A stretch of DNA of 56,931 nt, from contig CAJTCH010000032.1 in NCBI GenBank assembly GCA_910574715.1, forward strand, positions 1 through 56,931, in the 5' to 3' direction. Position 1 is the stretch's first letter, and the number at the start of each line of letters is the position of its first letter. Source of the DNA: Lachnospiraceae bacterium. GTDB lineage: Bacteria > Bacillota > Clostridia > Lachnospirales > Lachnospiraceae. The position numbers were made by a program, and so were the translations under genes. The notes under the pieces are model-generated. The model worked only from the letters and a program-made list of their open reading frames with translations. It ran no database searches and was not told the DNA's origin. Below, in pieces: positions 17,335 through 26,703 of the stretch.

Positions 17335-18712
17335 CTATATTTCCTCTCCTTCGCACTCCGATACCTGTGACGGCGCAGAACAGCATGACTACAGGTGTCA
17401 ACATTCCCAGAAAATAATACGGGACATACGATCCTACTAATACCCCAAGTGTCTCCGAACAGTAGATTCCGTTCGTTCCCCATGGCACCATTGGACAGAC
17501 GACCGTCCCGCCGTCTTCCAGAGTACGCGACATCACGCTTCTTCGTATCCCAAGCGCATCGTACCTTGCCCCCAGAATATTGGCCGGCAGTATCATCGCC
17601 AGATAAGGGTCCGCCGCAAAGTAGCTCAAAAGGAACGTCAGCACCCAAGTCACGACGATCAATCCGATACTGTTCTCTGTAAGTCTGCCTGTTCTCTCCA
17701 GAACCGCGTTCATGATCCCCGTAGAGCGCATTACCCCGGCCAGAGAAAGCGACATCAGCATCAGTGTAACCGTCCCCGTCATAGAAGTCAGGCCGCCTCT
17801 AGTCAGCAGCGTATCCACCGCCTCTATCCCCGTTGTGCCCGCGTATCCGGAATACATATAATGCAGCCCATCTTCCACATTTTCCCCCTGAACGATGACC
17901 GTGCAGATCAGTCCCAGAGCAGAAGCAATCATCATGGTTGGGATCGCCGGAAATCTCCGTATGATCAGAATCAACAGCACTAACAGCGGAAGCAGCAGCG
18001 CAGGTCCTATATAGAAGCCTTCTTTTAGCCCCGCCGTTATGGTCTGGATCTGGGAGATGTCTGCTTTCTTCCCGCCATATTTCACCCCAAGTATCAGGAA
18101 GATAACGAGGCTTATCAAATATGCCGGACCTGTCGTATATAGCATAGAACGGGTATGTTCATACAGATCAGTCTTCGCCACCGCCGCCGCAAAATTCGTA
18201 GAATCACTGAGCGGCGACTGTTTGTCTCCAAAATAAGCGCCGCATAGAATCGCGCCGGCCGTCATCCCTGCCGGTATTCCAAGTCCCGCACTGATTCCCA
18301 CAAATGCGACCCCGATTGTTCCGATGGTCGTCCAAGACGAACCTGTGACAAGGGACATCACGCTGCATAAGACCACCACCGACACCAGGAAAAAACGAGG
18401 TGAAAATATCTGAAACCCATAATATATGATCGCCGGTACCGTTCCCCCTGCCATCCAAGTACCAATGGTCACTCCGATCAGGCAGATGATCAGTATCGCC
18501 TCGATAGATTCCGAGATACTCTCTATCATACCGGCACGCATTTCTTGCCATGTATTACCATTCATCACACCATACAGCATAATGATAACAGTGCTGAAAA
18601 CAAGCGGGATATGAGGGTTCTGCTTAAGCACCAGTACCCCGTATATCAGGACACCGATTGCAAGCAGCAGGCTTACACACGCCGCAGGAAATATATACTT
18701 GTCCTTCCTCAT
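17312..18712 (-). CDS. NhaC-family Na+/H+ antiporter-like transporter (second of two)
   Basis: Integral membrane protein of 466 aa with 11-12 hydrophobic segments. NhaC hallmarks are GSSWTTIGTIGVAF (about 125-138) and GAYFGDKQSPLSD (about 160-172). The family contains Na+/H+ antiporters and also carboxylate exchangers such as malate/lactate MleN. The location beside catabolic enzymes favours substrate transport over ion homeostasis. ATG at 18712 is eight bases after AAGGAG; a GTG three codons earlier lacks spacing. It is closely related to the next gene upstream. Confidence 0.88.
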   Translation of the reverse strand: MRKDKYIFPAACVSLLLAIGVLIYGVLVLKQNPHIPLVFSTVIIMLYGVMNGNTWQEMRAGMIESISESIEAILIICLIGVTIGTWMAGGTVPAIIYYGFQIFSPRFFLVSVVVLCSVMSLVTGSSWTTIGTIGVAFVGISAGLGIPAGMTAGAILCGAYFGDKQSPLSDSTNFAAAVAKTDLYEHTRSMLYTTGPAYLISLVIFLILGVKYGGKKADISQIQTITAGLKEGFYIGPALLLPLLVLLILIIRRFPAIPTMMIASALGLICTVIVQGENVEDGLHYMYSGYAGTTGIEAVDTLLTRGGLTSMTGTVTLMLMSLSLAGVMRSTGIMNAVLERTGRLTENSIGLIVVTWVLTFLLSYFAADPYLAMILPANILGARYDALGIRRSVMSRTLEDGGTVVCPMVPWGTNGIYCSETLGVLVGSYVPYYFLGMLTPVVMLFCAVTGIGVRRRGNIDGNTRKR

Positions 18713-18732
18713 ACACCGCACTCCTTCCTTGT

Positions 18733-20142
18733 TTAATCCTTGTTTACTTTATAATTTCCGATTCCAACCGCTGCAAATAGGATGCACAGCAACGGCGCCA
18801 AATATCCCATAAAATAATATGGAATATACGATGAGACTGCGATTCCCAGAGTAGCCGATACGTAGAGTCCTCCGGATCCCCATGGCACCATCGGCGCAAA
18901 GAGGACCGCATTGCCGACACTTCTGCACAACACGCTTCTATTTAACTCCAGATCGTCGTAAGCGCCCTCCAGCGCCTTGGACGGCAGCGTCATAGCCAGG
19001 TACGGATCTGCCGCAAAATAGCTGAATACAAATGTCAGAATATTGGTAAGAGATACCAACGGCACAATCTTTGTCACCATTTTTGAAATCTTCTCAAGCA
19101 ATACGGATATAATGCCCACGCGCTGGAGCACACCTGCCATCCACATGGAGAAGATCATCAGTGCGACCGTACTCATCATATTATTCATTCCGCCCCGGGT
19201 AATGATACGGTCTACGTCAGCTACACCCGTATTCCCCACATACCCGTTCATCAGATATCCCAATGCATCTGCCAGACTATCTTTCTGGCAGAACACGTCA
19301 ACCACCACGCCGCTTACAGCGGCAAGGATCATGGTCGGGATTGCCGGCAGCTTGACCGCAAGAAGGATAAATAACACGATTGCCGGCAACAATACGGCCG
19401 GAGTCATATGAAATCCCTGCTCCAACCCCGCAAGCGTCTCCGCAATCTGTTCCCCGGAGCTTACATTTGCCGAGACAGAATAACGAAGGCCGATGATAAT
19501 ATACACGATAAAGCTGATCAGAAGCGCCGGACAGTTCGTACAGAGCATCCCCTTCACACCGTTGTACAGGCCCGCTCCTGAAATAGCCGTTGCAAAATTA
19601 CAGCCGTCCGACATAGGAGACTGTGTATCTCCGAAGAACGCTCCGCAGCAGATCGCACCTACAACGACTGGCGCCGGGATCCCCATCGAAACTCCAATCC
19701 CAAGGAACGCGACTCCCACAGTTCCCACCGTCGTCCACGAGCTTCCGGTCAGTGTACTCATAACCGCACAGAGCACCACGGTAAACGGGAGCAGGAATGC
19801 AGGAGTAAATAGCTTCAAGCCTCCCCAAATCACATAAGGCACCGTCCCGCAGGCTACCCACGAACCAACCACCATCCCTATGGTCATGACGATAATGATA
19901 GCCTCAAGACTGCTGGCTATAGATTCCATCGCCTTGCTCATCATCTCTGCCCACGGTATCCCAAGATACAGGCCGTAGATCACCATGATAAATGTGCAGA
20001 CAAGTATCGGAATATGCGGCGACAACTTAAGTACCAGAATTCCTGCCATCAGAACACCTACAGAAAGAACCAGCACAAGAAGCGACATACCCAGAACTGC
20101 TTTCCGTTCCTCTGGTCTTTCCTTCCTCTTATTTTCACTCAT
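18733..20142 (-). CDS. NhaC-family Na+/H+ antiporter-like transporter (first of two)
   Basis: Integral membrane protein of 469 aa, paralogous to the gene 20 bp downstream. It carries GSSWTTVGTVGVAFLG and GAFFGDTQSPMSDGCNFA. The start at 20142 is supported twice: GGAGG is eight bases upstream, and the promoter -10 lies at 20205-20210, so an in-frame start at 20220 would be upstream of the transcript. Two NhaC genes side by side may form a hetero-oligomer or handle substrate and product separately; that is inference. Confidence 0.88.
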   Translation of the reverse strand: MSENKRKERPEERKAVLGMSLLVLVLSVGVLMAGILVLKLSPHIPILVCTFIMVIYGLYLGIPWAEMMSKAMESIASSLEAIIIVMTIGMVVGSWVACGTVPYVIWGGLKLFTPAFLLPFTVVLCAVMSTLTGSSWTTVGTVGVAFLGIGVSMGIPAPVVVGAICCGAFFGDTQSPMSDGCNFATAISGAGLYNGVKGMLCTNCPALLISFIVYIIIGLRYSVSANVSSGEQIAETLAGLEQGFHMTPAVLLPAIVLFILLAVKLPAIPTMILAAVSGVVVDVFCQKDSLADALGYLMNGYVGNTGVADVDRIITRGGMNNMMSTVALMIFSMWMAGVLQRVGIISVLLEKISKMVTKIVPLVSLTNILTFVFSYFAADPYLAMTLPSKALEGAYDDLELNRSVLCRSVGNAVLFAPMVPWGSGGLYVSATLGIAVSSYIPYYFMGYLAPLLCILFAAVGIGNYKVNKD

Positions 20143-20204
20143 AAACAGATCCTCCATACCTTTTGATAAAACATTGTACCGGCCGTTAATGTTTTCACGA
20201 TATA

Positions 20205-20233
20205 ATTTTAATTCATCCATTTACTCTTTTCAA
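20205..20233 (-). promoter_or_regulatory. Promoter of the NhaC-NhaC-unknown-SDR operon
   Basis: Minus-strand TTGAAA (20233-20228) and TAAAAT (20210-20205) are 17 bp apart, about 63 bp before the first start codon. The DNA between here and the LysR gene (20234-20385) has no gene. It is where a LysR site would be expected, though I could not identify one by eye. Confidence 0.6.
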
Positions 20234-20385
20234 TTCTTTGACCTGGTATCGTTATACAGGATTCCTCTAACCATTGACCCCCTGTCACCGGCATCAAATA
20301 TTGAATCTGCCGTGTAACAGTTAAGAGGTCCGCGCATTTGCTTCGCCGACCGTAAGAACATGATTCAGGAATACAGAATCCCATA

Positions 20386-20426
20386 GACGAAAAAAGACTT
20401 GCAATAGTTAAAAACTATAACAAGTC
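20386..20426 (-). terminator. Terminator of the LysR gene, overlapping its stop codon
   Basis: On the minus strand GACTTG-TATAGTT pairs with AACTAT-GCAAGTC (one mismatch), then six T. The LysR stop codon is inside the left arm. It separates LysR from the operon downstream, which therefore needs its own promoter. Confidence 0.75.
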
Positions 20427-21323
20427 ACCAATGTCTTCTCTGACGATCTCCATATACCGTTTTCCAATGTCCCCTGGACATTCATCTTTATACAGAACGA
20501 ACCCAACCGTGATCGCTCCTTCTACATTCAAGGGAACCGCCACGATATCCGCCCCTTGAAGTTCTTTATTTACCATCTGCGTACAGATGGTAAATCCGCC
20601 GAGCTTCCGAAGCAAATAGAACAGCGTACTTCGGTCGCTGACCTTGATATTCCTTCGATGCTCCAGGATCTTTAATATTTCTTCGGAAAAATAATTAGAA
20701 TTGTATTCTCCTTTTCCAAAAGACAGAAATGTATACGGCTTCAAATCTCTGAATTTGATCTCTTTTTTCCGGGCTAACGGATGTGTATCCGTCACATAAA
20801 TATAGGATTTCGATTGAAATAGTTCTGCAAACTCAAGTCCCGCCTCTTCCAAGTTCTTAAGGATCATTCTTGCATTAAAATGATTCATATAGAGAATCCC
20901 GATCTCACTTCTGCGGTTCTGTACATCTTTGATCACTTCCTCCGTCGTGGTCTCCCGGAACGTAAAATCGAATTCTCCTGGATCCATCTCCTTAAGCAGC
21001 TTCACGAACGCATTGATCGCGAATGTATAATGCTGTGTGGAGATTCCGAACTTCTGCTTGGATGGTTTAGCTCCAAGATAATGCTCCTTAAGTTGGTTCT
21101 CCTGTTCCACGATCTGCAGTGCATAACAGAGGAATTCCTTTCCTTCAGCCGATACCGAGATCCCCTGATTCGTCCGGTTGAAGATGGATATCCCGATCTC
21201 CCTCTCCAACTCCCTGATCGCGCTTGACAGACTTGGCTGAGAGACATACAGCTTCTTCGCCGCCTCATTCATCGAACCTCTGTTAGCGACCTCAACCGCG
21301 TATCTTAACTGCTGCAGGGTCAT
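20415..21323 (-). CDS. LysR family transcriptional regulator
   Basis: Regulator of 302 aa with an N-terminal winged helix-turn-helix (about 17-36, GSMNEAAKKLYVSQPSLSSA) and a LysR substrate-binding domain from about 90 onward. GGAGG precedes the ATG by eight bases. It lies directly upstream of, and in the same direction as, the NhaC operon, from which it is separated by a terminator. The inducer is probably a substrate or intermediate of that operon. Divergent placement, the classical LysR arrangement, is absent here. Confidence 0.9.
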   Translation of the reverse strand: MTLQQLRYAVEVANRGSMNEAAKKLYVSQPSLSSAIRELEREIGISIFNRTNQGISVSAEGKEFLCYALQIVEQENQLKEHYLGAKPSKQKFGISTQHYTFAINAFVKLLKEMDPGEFDFTFRETTTEEVIKDVQNRRSEIGILYMNHFNARMILKNLEEAGLEFAELFQSKSYIYVTDTHPLARKKEIKFRDLKPYTFLSFGKGEYNSNYFSEEILKILEHRRNIKVSDRSTLFYLLRKLGGFTICTQMVNKELQGADIVAVPLNVEGAITVGFVLYKDECPGDIGKRYMEIVREDIGDLL

Positions 21324-21372
21324 TCTCTTTCCCTCCTTCTACAACTCCTTTAAGTCAAAGACCTCGCGGGAA

Positions 21373-22236
21373 TCACCGCTCCAAACTCAACAGATAATCA
21401 ATCGCCCCAAGCAGTTCTCCTTTCTTTCCCGGCAGCACTCCCTGGATCGTAAACTGGTCAAGAACCGTGGTGTCCTCAAACAGGCAGTCTGTAACCGTAA
21501 GATTCTCAAGCAGAAGCCTCTCCTCCCTCAAGATCTCCGCCGGCGTCATCTCGTCAAAATTCCCCGCCTGTGCCTCTTTATAGAGAATTGTGTCCTCCCA
21601 CAGCTTTAATTTCAGACACCAGATATTGCGCGGATGCACCTGGTTCAGCATCCTTGCCGTCTCGATGGCATGAAGGCGCGAGAAGGTACGTCCGCCAAGC
21701 CCCGGGATAATGGTCAGATAATAAGCGATCCCCACCTGGTCAAGCCTTGACAGCGCCTCTATGACCTGCGCCGAGGTAATCCCCTTATTCCGCGCCTCCA
21801 GGATCGAATCACTCCCGCTCTCCACCCCGATGTGAAGCGCCTGAACCCCTTCCTCGGAAAGCTTGGTCAATTCCTGATCCGTCTTGCGCAGGATATCGTC
21901 AACGCGGGAATACATTGCATATTCCCGCACCTTCGGCATATATCTGTGCGTAAGCTCTATGATCTTAAGGATACGCTCTGCATCCATGCAGAACGCATTT
22001 TCCCCAAGGAAGAAGAGACGTGTATCCTCGGGACGAAGCTCGGCCAGGATCTTAAGGTCGTGCTCAAGCCTCTCCATGGGATGGATCTTAAATGTGTCTT
22101 TGGCAAAATCACAGAACGTGCATCTGTGCCAGCTGCATCCAAGCGACACCTCTAAGGCCGCCGTCGCCTGCTCATGGGGCGGCAGATAGATGGTGTCATG
22201 TGTATAGATCGACTGATATAATTCTTCACGCGTCAT
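21373..22236 (-). CDS. Radical SAM protein with a C-X4-C-X2-C cluster motif
   Basis: Iron-sulfur enzyme of 287 aa using S-adenosylmethionine. The cluster cysteines are C34, C39 and C42 (GCSWHRCTFCDF), a four-residue first spacing instead of the classical CX3CX2C. Further radical-SAM features are the HIGVESGSDSIL segment (about 136-147) and IIPGLGG (about 175-181). The reaction is not known to me. GGAGG lies nine bases before the ATG. It follows the GH2 gene by 32 bp and is the last gene of the mannoside block, though a functional link to mannosides is not evident. Confidence 0.8.
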   Translation of the reverse strand: MTREELYQSIYTHDTIYLPPHEQATAALEVSLGCSWHRCTFCDFAKDTFKIHPMERLEHDLKILAELRPEDTRLFFLGENAFCMDAERILKIIELTHRYMPKVREYAMYSRVDDILRKTDQELTKLSEEGVQALHIGVESGSDSILEARNKGITSAQVIEALSRLDQVGIAYYLTIIPGLGGRTFSRLHAIETARMLNQVHPRNIWCLKLKLWEDTILYKEAQAGNFDEMTPAEILREERLLLENLTVTDCLFEDTTVLDQFTIQGVLPGKKGELLGAIDYLLSLER

Positions 22237-22268
22237 GTTCGCATCCCTCCTTAAGACATTCTGTTTTT

Positions 22269-24719
22269 TTACCTGATATCATAAACACTCCGAAGCCTGA
22301 TCCCTTCCGCCTCTCCCGAGAGGATCTTCACACGCCTCTCATCCCCGTTCAGATCAAAATAATTATCCGAGAGGATCAGGTCTTCCTGCTCGTTCAGTAT
22401 CTCCACACTCTTCGCATACGCACCCGCCGCCACAACGATCTCATCCCCTTCCACACGGAAGGACAACTTCGGATCCTCATACCTGAAATACTTAGGGTAC
22501 GAGAAGATGACCGTTCCGTCAGATATCACCCTGCCGTCCTGTCTTATCTCATAGCTTACATACTCCGAGAAGATATCCACATCCGGCAGCATCACCTTGT
22601 CAAGCCACACGCTTGTAAGCGCCGGAACCCGTAATTCCTTCGTACCGCCGTCGCGGAGCACCTGCGCCTTCGCATTGCGGAGCGCCCAGGATACCTCTAC
22701 CACCTGCTCTTCTCTGGTCTCGTTCGCTACATTTAACCGGACCGACTTCTCAAATGTAAAATGCTCCCGGTTCATATCGGCCTTCTGCGTCATCATGCTC
22801 TCTTCCTGACAGGAGATCATGAGCGGCGCAAAGAAACGCTTCTCCGCATAGTGAAGTGCCTTCCATCTTCCGCAGTAATCAACGGAGGACCAGGAGATCA
22901 CCGGCCAGCAGTCGTTTAACTGCCACACGATCGCACCCATACAACGTCCCCTGTTCCTTCGGAAATGTTCGACCCCGTATCGGATCGCGTCTGCCTGCAG
23001 AAGTTGCGACGCATAAATGAGCGTGCCGAAATCCGTCGGATAGAGATAGGTCCGCTGCAGATAGTTCATGATCTTCCCATTCGCGCCGTTGTTGCGCTGA
23101 TGCTTCTCCATGATGTAGGAGAAGATATTCATATCCTTCGGATCGTCTGTGAAGGTCTCGATGGTCTTCCTGCTTGGGAAGGACTGGAATCCGAATTCAG
23201 ACGCATAACGGAAGTAATACTTACGGTAATCGGAGAACGGTTTATTCCCATGCCATACATCCCAGTAATGCACATCTCCCCTGTCTGGGCTGTTCGGCTC
23301 GTCAAACGCCCCTCCCGACGACGGGCTTGCCGGCCAGTAGAAGGTCTGGGGATCGTATTGTTCCAACACCTCCGGGATCAACTGCTCATACATGATCACA
23401 TAATCCCTCACTTCTGTCTTCTTCGATACCCATTCTCCCTGATCTACGAACATCTCCATCTCATTATTGCCGCACCACAATCCCAGTGACGCGTGATGGC
23501 GGAGACGCTTGATATTGTCGATGAACTCCTGCCGGATATTCGTCTTGAATTCCGGCGTCAGTTCGTATACGGCGCATGCGAACATGAAATCCTGCCAGAC
23601 AATAAGCCCCAGCTCGTCACAGATGTCATAGAACCAGTCTTCCGGATAATAGCCGCCGCCCCATACGCGGACCGCATTGTAATTCGCAGCAACGCACTGG
23701 CTAAGGAGCTTCCTCGTAGTCTCCGGCGTCACCCTTCCAAGCAGATGATCCTCCGGGATATAGTCCGCCCCCATGGCAAATATGGCAACACCGTTCACTT
23801 CATGGGCAAAACTCTCTCCCCACTCGTCCTTCTCAATCCTCATAGTCATAGTGCGAAGCCCGATCCGGCGTTCCCAGGTATCTGCCGGCTCGCCGTCTGC
23901 ATACAGGGTCACTTTCACCGTATATAACGGCTGTTCGCCGTAACCGTTGGGCCACCAAAGCATGGGATTCTCTATATGAATCTCCTTTGGAGAATCGGTA
24001 TAGTTCCGGATGGTTCCATCCGGAGCTGTAATCTCAACCTCGTAGTGAACTCCCTTTACAAGCCGCTCATCACAGAATGTCTCCATCTCTGGATCCACTT
24101 CCAACCGCAGCGTCACCCTCTCCCTAGAATGCTCCTGCCGGATATATACGCTGCCTAGCCTTGCCTTCTTCACTCCAAACAACGATACCGGACGGAAGAT
24201 CCCCGCATCCGGCAGATGTGCTCCCCAGTCCCATCCGAACATGCAGTGTGCTTTCCGGATATGGACGAATCCGTCCATGGCGTCCTCCGACCCAAGCGTC
24301 CTGCATTTGGCGAATTCTTCCCGGATGTACTTGAGAGGAGAATGCAGCACAACCCGCAGCACATTCTCCTTCTCCTTAATACTCTCTGTCACATCATATT
24401 CCCAGATCCGGTGCATATTATACGCATTACCAAGATGCTCCTGATTCAGGTATATATCTGCGATCGTATCCAATCCGTCAAAATGAAGCAGGACCCTGTC
24501 CTGCTCCAATAACTCATCCCCGACATCAAAGCATACTTCATATTCATAATCATCTTCCATCAGAGGAAGCGCACGGATCTCATTGTCCCTCCAGAACGGA
24601 TCCTCCATATTGCCGTTACGCAGCAGATCCGTATAGACCGTCCCGGGGACAACCGCAGGCTGATCTGGCTCCCCTGTTCTTCGCATCCGCCAATTCTTGT
24701 TCAATATTTGCTTTACCAT
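22269..24719 (-). CDS. GH2 beta-mannosidase
   Basis: Exo-beta-mannosidase of 816 aa, a usual length. The N-terminal jelly-roll (HRIWEYDVTE region), immunoglobulin-like domain and catalytic barrel are in order. The acid/base Glu is E420 in WCGNNEMEM and the nucleophile is E508 in YASEFGFQSFP. RVWGGGYYPEDWFYDICDELG (read in parts, around 351-371) is the standard barrel motif of this family. No signal peptide: it acts inside the cell on imported mannosides. It starts 8 bp after the D-lyxose/mannose isomerase stop, consistent with release of mannose followed by isomerisation. AGGAGG precedes the ATG. Confidence 0.93.
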   Translation of the reverse strand: MVKQILNKNWRMRRTGEPDQPAVVPGTVYTDLLRNGNMEDPFWRDNEIRALPLMEDDYEYEVCFDVGDELLEQDRVLLHFDGLDTIADIYLNQEHLGNAYNMHRIWEYDVTESIKEKENVLRVVLHSPLKYIREEFAKCRTLGSEDAMDGFVHIRKAHCMFGWDWGAHLPDAGIFRPVSLFGVKKARLGSVYIRQEHSRERVTLRLEVDPEMETFCDERLVKGVHYEVEITAPDGTIRNYTDSPKEIHIENPMLWWPNGYGEQPLYTVKVTLYADGEPADTWERRIGLRTMTMRIEKDEWGESFAHEVNGVAIFAMGADYIPEDHLLGRVTPETTRKLLSQCVAANYNAVRVWGGGYYPEDWFYDICDELGLIVWQDFMFACAVYELTPEFKTNIRQEFIDNIKRLRHHASLGLWCGNNEMEMFVDQGEWVSKKTEVRDYVIMYEQLIPEVLEQYDPQTFYWPASPSSGGAFDEPNSPDRGDVHYWDVWHGNKPFSDYRKYYFRYASEFGFQSFPSRKTIETFTDDPKDMNIFSYIMEKHQRNNGANGKIMNYLQRTYLYPTDFGTLIYASQLLQADAIRYGVEHFRRNRGRCMGAIVWQLNDCWPVISWSSVDYCGRWKALHYAEKRFFAPLMISCQEESMMTQKADMNREHFTFEKSVRLNVANETREEQVVEVSWALRNAKAQVLRDGGTKELRVPALTSVWLDKVMLPDVDIFSEYVSYEIRQDGRVISDGTVIFSYPKYFRYEDPKLSFRVEGDEIVVAAGAYAKSVEILNEQEDLILSDNYFDLNGDERRVKILSGEAEGIRLRSVYDIR

Positions 24720-24727
24720 ATCTCCTC

Positions 24728-25408
24728 CTAATTGGCCTTCGGATACTCATTGCACAGCAGACGGTACGGCTCTTCATCCTCCTCGATCTCCGGGAAGCGT
24801 CCGATCGGCTCGTAGAAACGGTTATCATGCTCATCATCATTGCACATGGACACCTCTCCCAACAGAACGTCGCCGCTTCCTTCCTCCACATGGAAATCAT
24901 GATACATATATGGATAGATCGTGATACTCTCGCCCGGAATCAGCTTAACCTTCGTGCCTGCCGGAACCGTATACTCTCGCCCGTCACAGTTCACCGTCAC
25001 ATCCGTATCTGCAAATTCACCGTCCTTCGTGGAATTATACACCGTGATCAGCACATTACCGCCGCCTCTGTTGATGATATCTTCCATCTTATTCCAATGG
25101 AAATGCATGGGCGCCATCTGCCCTTCCTTCACGAAGAGAAGCTTCTCCGCATAAGTCTTCGTGTACTTATCCATCTTCAGATTCCCGTTGCGGATCGTGA
25201 TCAGCGAGAAGCCCACCTCGTCGAATCTGCCAAGGCCGTAATCCGTGATGTCCCATCCAAGCATATTATCCCGGATCTCATCATATTCCGCTCCCTTATT
25301 CTCCCATTCCTTCGCAGACCACTTGCAAAACGGCGGGATCTCGAAGCCATGAGCCTTAATCATCTCCTCCATACACTTAATCTCTGCATTGATTTTTGAA
25401 CGTTTCAT
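24728..25408 (-). CDS. D-lyxose/D-mannose isomerase
   Basis: Cupin-type sugar isomerase of 226 aa interconverting D-lyxose with D-xylulose and, in many members, D-mannose with D-fructose. By analogy with characterised enzymes, the metal ligands are H102, H104, E109 (MHFHWNKMED) and H171 (MYHDFHV). ATG at 25408 has AAGGAG ten bases upstream. The reading frame extends 25 codons further but runs into the 134-bp repeat, so that extension is spurious. In this operon its job is probably to convert mannose released by the beta-mannosidase to fructose. Confidence 0.9.
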   Translation of the reverse strand: MKRSKINAEIKCMEEMIKAHGFEIPPFCKWSAKEWENKGAEYDEIRDNMLGWDITDYGLGRFDEVGFSLITIRNGNLKMDKYTKTYAEKLLFVKEGQMAPMHFHWNKMEDIINRGGGNVLITVYNSTKDGEFADTDVTVNCDGREYTVPAGTKVKLIPGESITIYPYMYHDFHVEEGSGDVLLGEVSMCNDDEHDNRFYEPIGRFPEIEEDEEPYRLLCNEYPKAN

Positions 25409-25449
25409 CTTATATAATCTCCTTCCTGTCTTCTTTTCACACATCTTCC

Positions 25450-25583
25450 GTAACAGTTCAGATACCTTCACTGTTACCGGCATCCGGCCATTAAAAATCG
25501 CTTCGCGGTGGGCCGTATGTTTTCAGGCTCTACTCTATGGCACGGTCAGCGCAGTGAATGCGCAGACCTGTCTGAACTGTTAC
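25450..25583. repeat. 134-bp terminal-inverted-repeat element, copy 1 (MITE-like)
   Basis: The element begins GTAACAGTTCAGA and ends TCTGAACTGTTAC, a perfect 13-bp terminal inverted repeat. It is the same length as copy 2 at 30358 and differs from it at 6 of 134 positions (about 95.5% identical), in the same orientation. Internal small hairpins are visible (for example GCGCA-GTGAA-TGCGC). It has no coding capacity of its own; frames through it are accidental. It sits between the DUF4432 and isomerase genes and supplies the TAA stop of the former. Confidence 0.9.
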
Positions 25584-26671
25584 CATATTTCGGCCTCTGT
25601 CTTTCCCGACACATTGCCGCCGGCTCTCAACAGATTCTCTGCCTCCTGCTCCACCCCGTCAAGCTCCTTTCCGGTCAGGAATGACAGTACAATCTGCTTC
25701 CGCTCCGCGGCAAACGGCTCCATCTGATGCAGGCTATTCTCTTCTATATGATACGGTCTCCCATAGACGCTGGAATTAGCCGGTTCTAACCCCACGACAT
25801 AATCCCCCGGCGCGATAGATTTCCACTGCATGAAATACGGTAATTCCCTTAAATTATATTCTATTTTCAATCCAATTCCAAGTTCTTTATTGATAATCGC
25901 AGCAAATGTATTCCCTTCCTGATCCGCAGCCATCTCATGGAGGAACACATACTCCGGCTCATTGTCCTTTGGCGGTTCCATCCGGCTGAAATTCCCTGTA
26001 TGAAGCGCCGCCGTCTCATCCCGCGGGAGCACCTTCCGCGTTGGGATGATGATCCCGGAATCCTCACACAGAAGCGGGTATCCTGCATTCATATGGTACA
26101 GCAGCATCATTGGCTCCCTGCGGAAGCCTTCATTCATGATCTCATCCTCGATATAGATCTTGTTCTCTCCATACCGGGTCGTGACCCTTCGGCGCAGCAC
26201 AAGATTCTCTCCGAACAGCTCTGCCTCCCGCATGGTTCCCGATATCTCGGCGATGTAATCATCCCCGTCCCAGTATGCCTTCGCTCCCACATGCTCCGCC
26301 GGAGTCGTGCGGATCCGCCCATGCATGGGATAGTCCCTGCCGCCGATCCTGCAGGGCGCGCAGATATTCTCAAGCCCGCAGGTGAACAGCATCCCGCCCA
26401 TGATACTGCGCTGCGCTTCCGCTCCGTTGGTATCATAGTGGCTGCGCCCCATCAGCCCCGGCTTCGCCAGGAAACTGACGTTATGGCCCAAGAACGAAAC
26501 ATCTGTAATATCCAGGCACTTATCCGCCATCACGCCGAATCTGAGCGGACCATTCTTCACCTCGTAAGCACGCATCCCCCTGGCTCTTCCCTCTTCATAG
26601 GTGACCGGGCGTACATACATAAGCTGCTGCATGCTTCCCACCTTACTCAACAGTGTTTTCTTTTCATTCAC
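25580..26671 (-). CDS. DUF4432 family (aldose 1-epimerase-like) protein
   Basis: A 363-aa galactose-mutarotase-fold protein. Recognisable DUF4432 stretches are MADKCLDITDVSFLGHNVSF (about 48-67), FTCGLENICAP (about 97-107), and HMNAGYPLL (about 194-202). It probably binds or epimerises a sugar or sugar-acid; activities of the family are poorly known. The start is a GTG at 26671 with a GGGGG-rich site eight bases upstream. Its stop codon TAA comes from the terminal inverted repeat of the 134-bp element, so the last few residues may have been altered by insertion. A terminator-like hairpin lies between it and the binding-protein gene. Confidence 0.8.
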   Translation of the reverse strand: MNEKKTLLSKVGSMQQLMYVRPVTYEEGRARGMRAYEVKNGPLRFGVMADKCLDITDVSFLGHNVSFLAKPGLMGRSHYDTNGAEAQRSIMGGMLFTCGLENICAPCRIGGRDYPMHGRIRTTPAEHVGAKAYWDGDDYIAEISGTMREAELFGENLVLRRRVTTRYGENKIYIEDEIMNEGFRREPMMLLYHMNAGYPLLCEDSGIIIPTRKVLPRDETAALHTGNFSRMEPPKDNEPEYVFLHEMAADQEGNTFAAIINKELGIGLKIEYNLRELPYFMQWKSIAPGDYVVGLEPANSSVYGRPYHIEENSLHQMEPFAAERKQIVLSFLTGKELDGVEQEAENLLRAGGNVSGKTEAEIW

Positions 26672-26703
26672 CAAGCATTCCCCCTCGCTTTTCCCGTCTG
26701 AAG

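Noticed and set aside
20143..20220. Longer N-terminus for the first NhaC gene (26 extra codons)
   Set aside because: The extension lies over the -10 region of the predicted promoter, and a much better RBS precedes the ATG at 20142.
20260..20340. Possible degenerate third copy of the 134-bp repeat
   Set aside because: Short matches (CACCGGCATC, GTAACAGTT, GCTTCGC) occur but are out of order and not bounded by inverted repeats. Too weak to report as an element.
25389..25727. Possible small protein spanning the 134-bp repeat (similar frame at 30345-30602)
   Set aside because: Both frames are similar only because the repeat is similar. They begin outside it with no RBS and end arbitrarily, so they are not genes.
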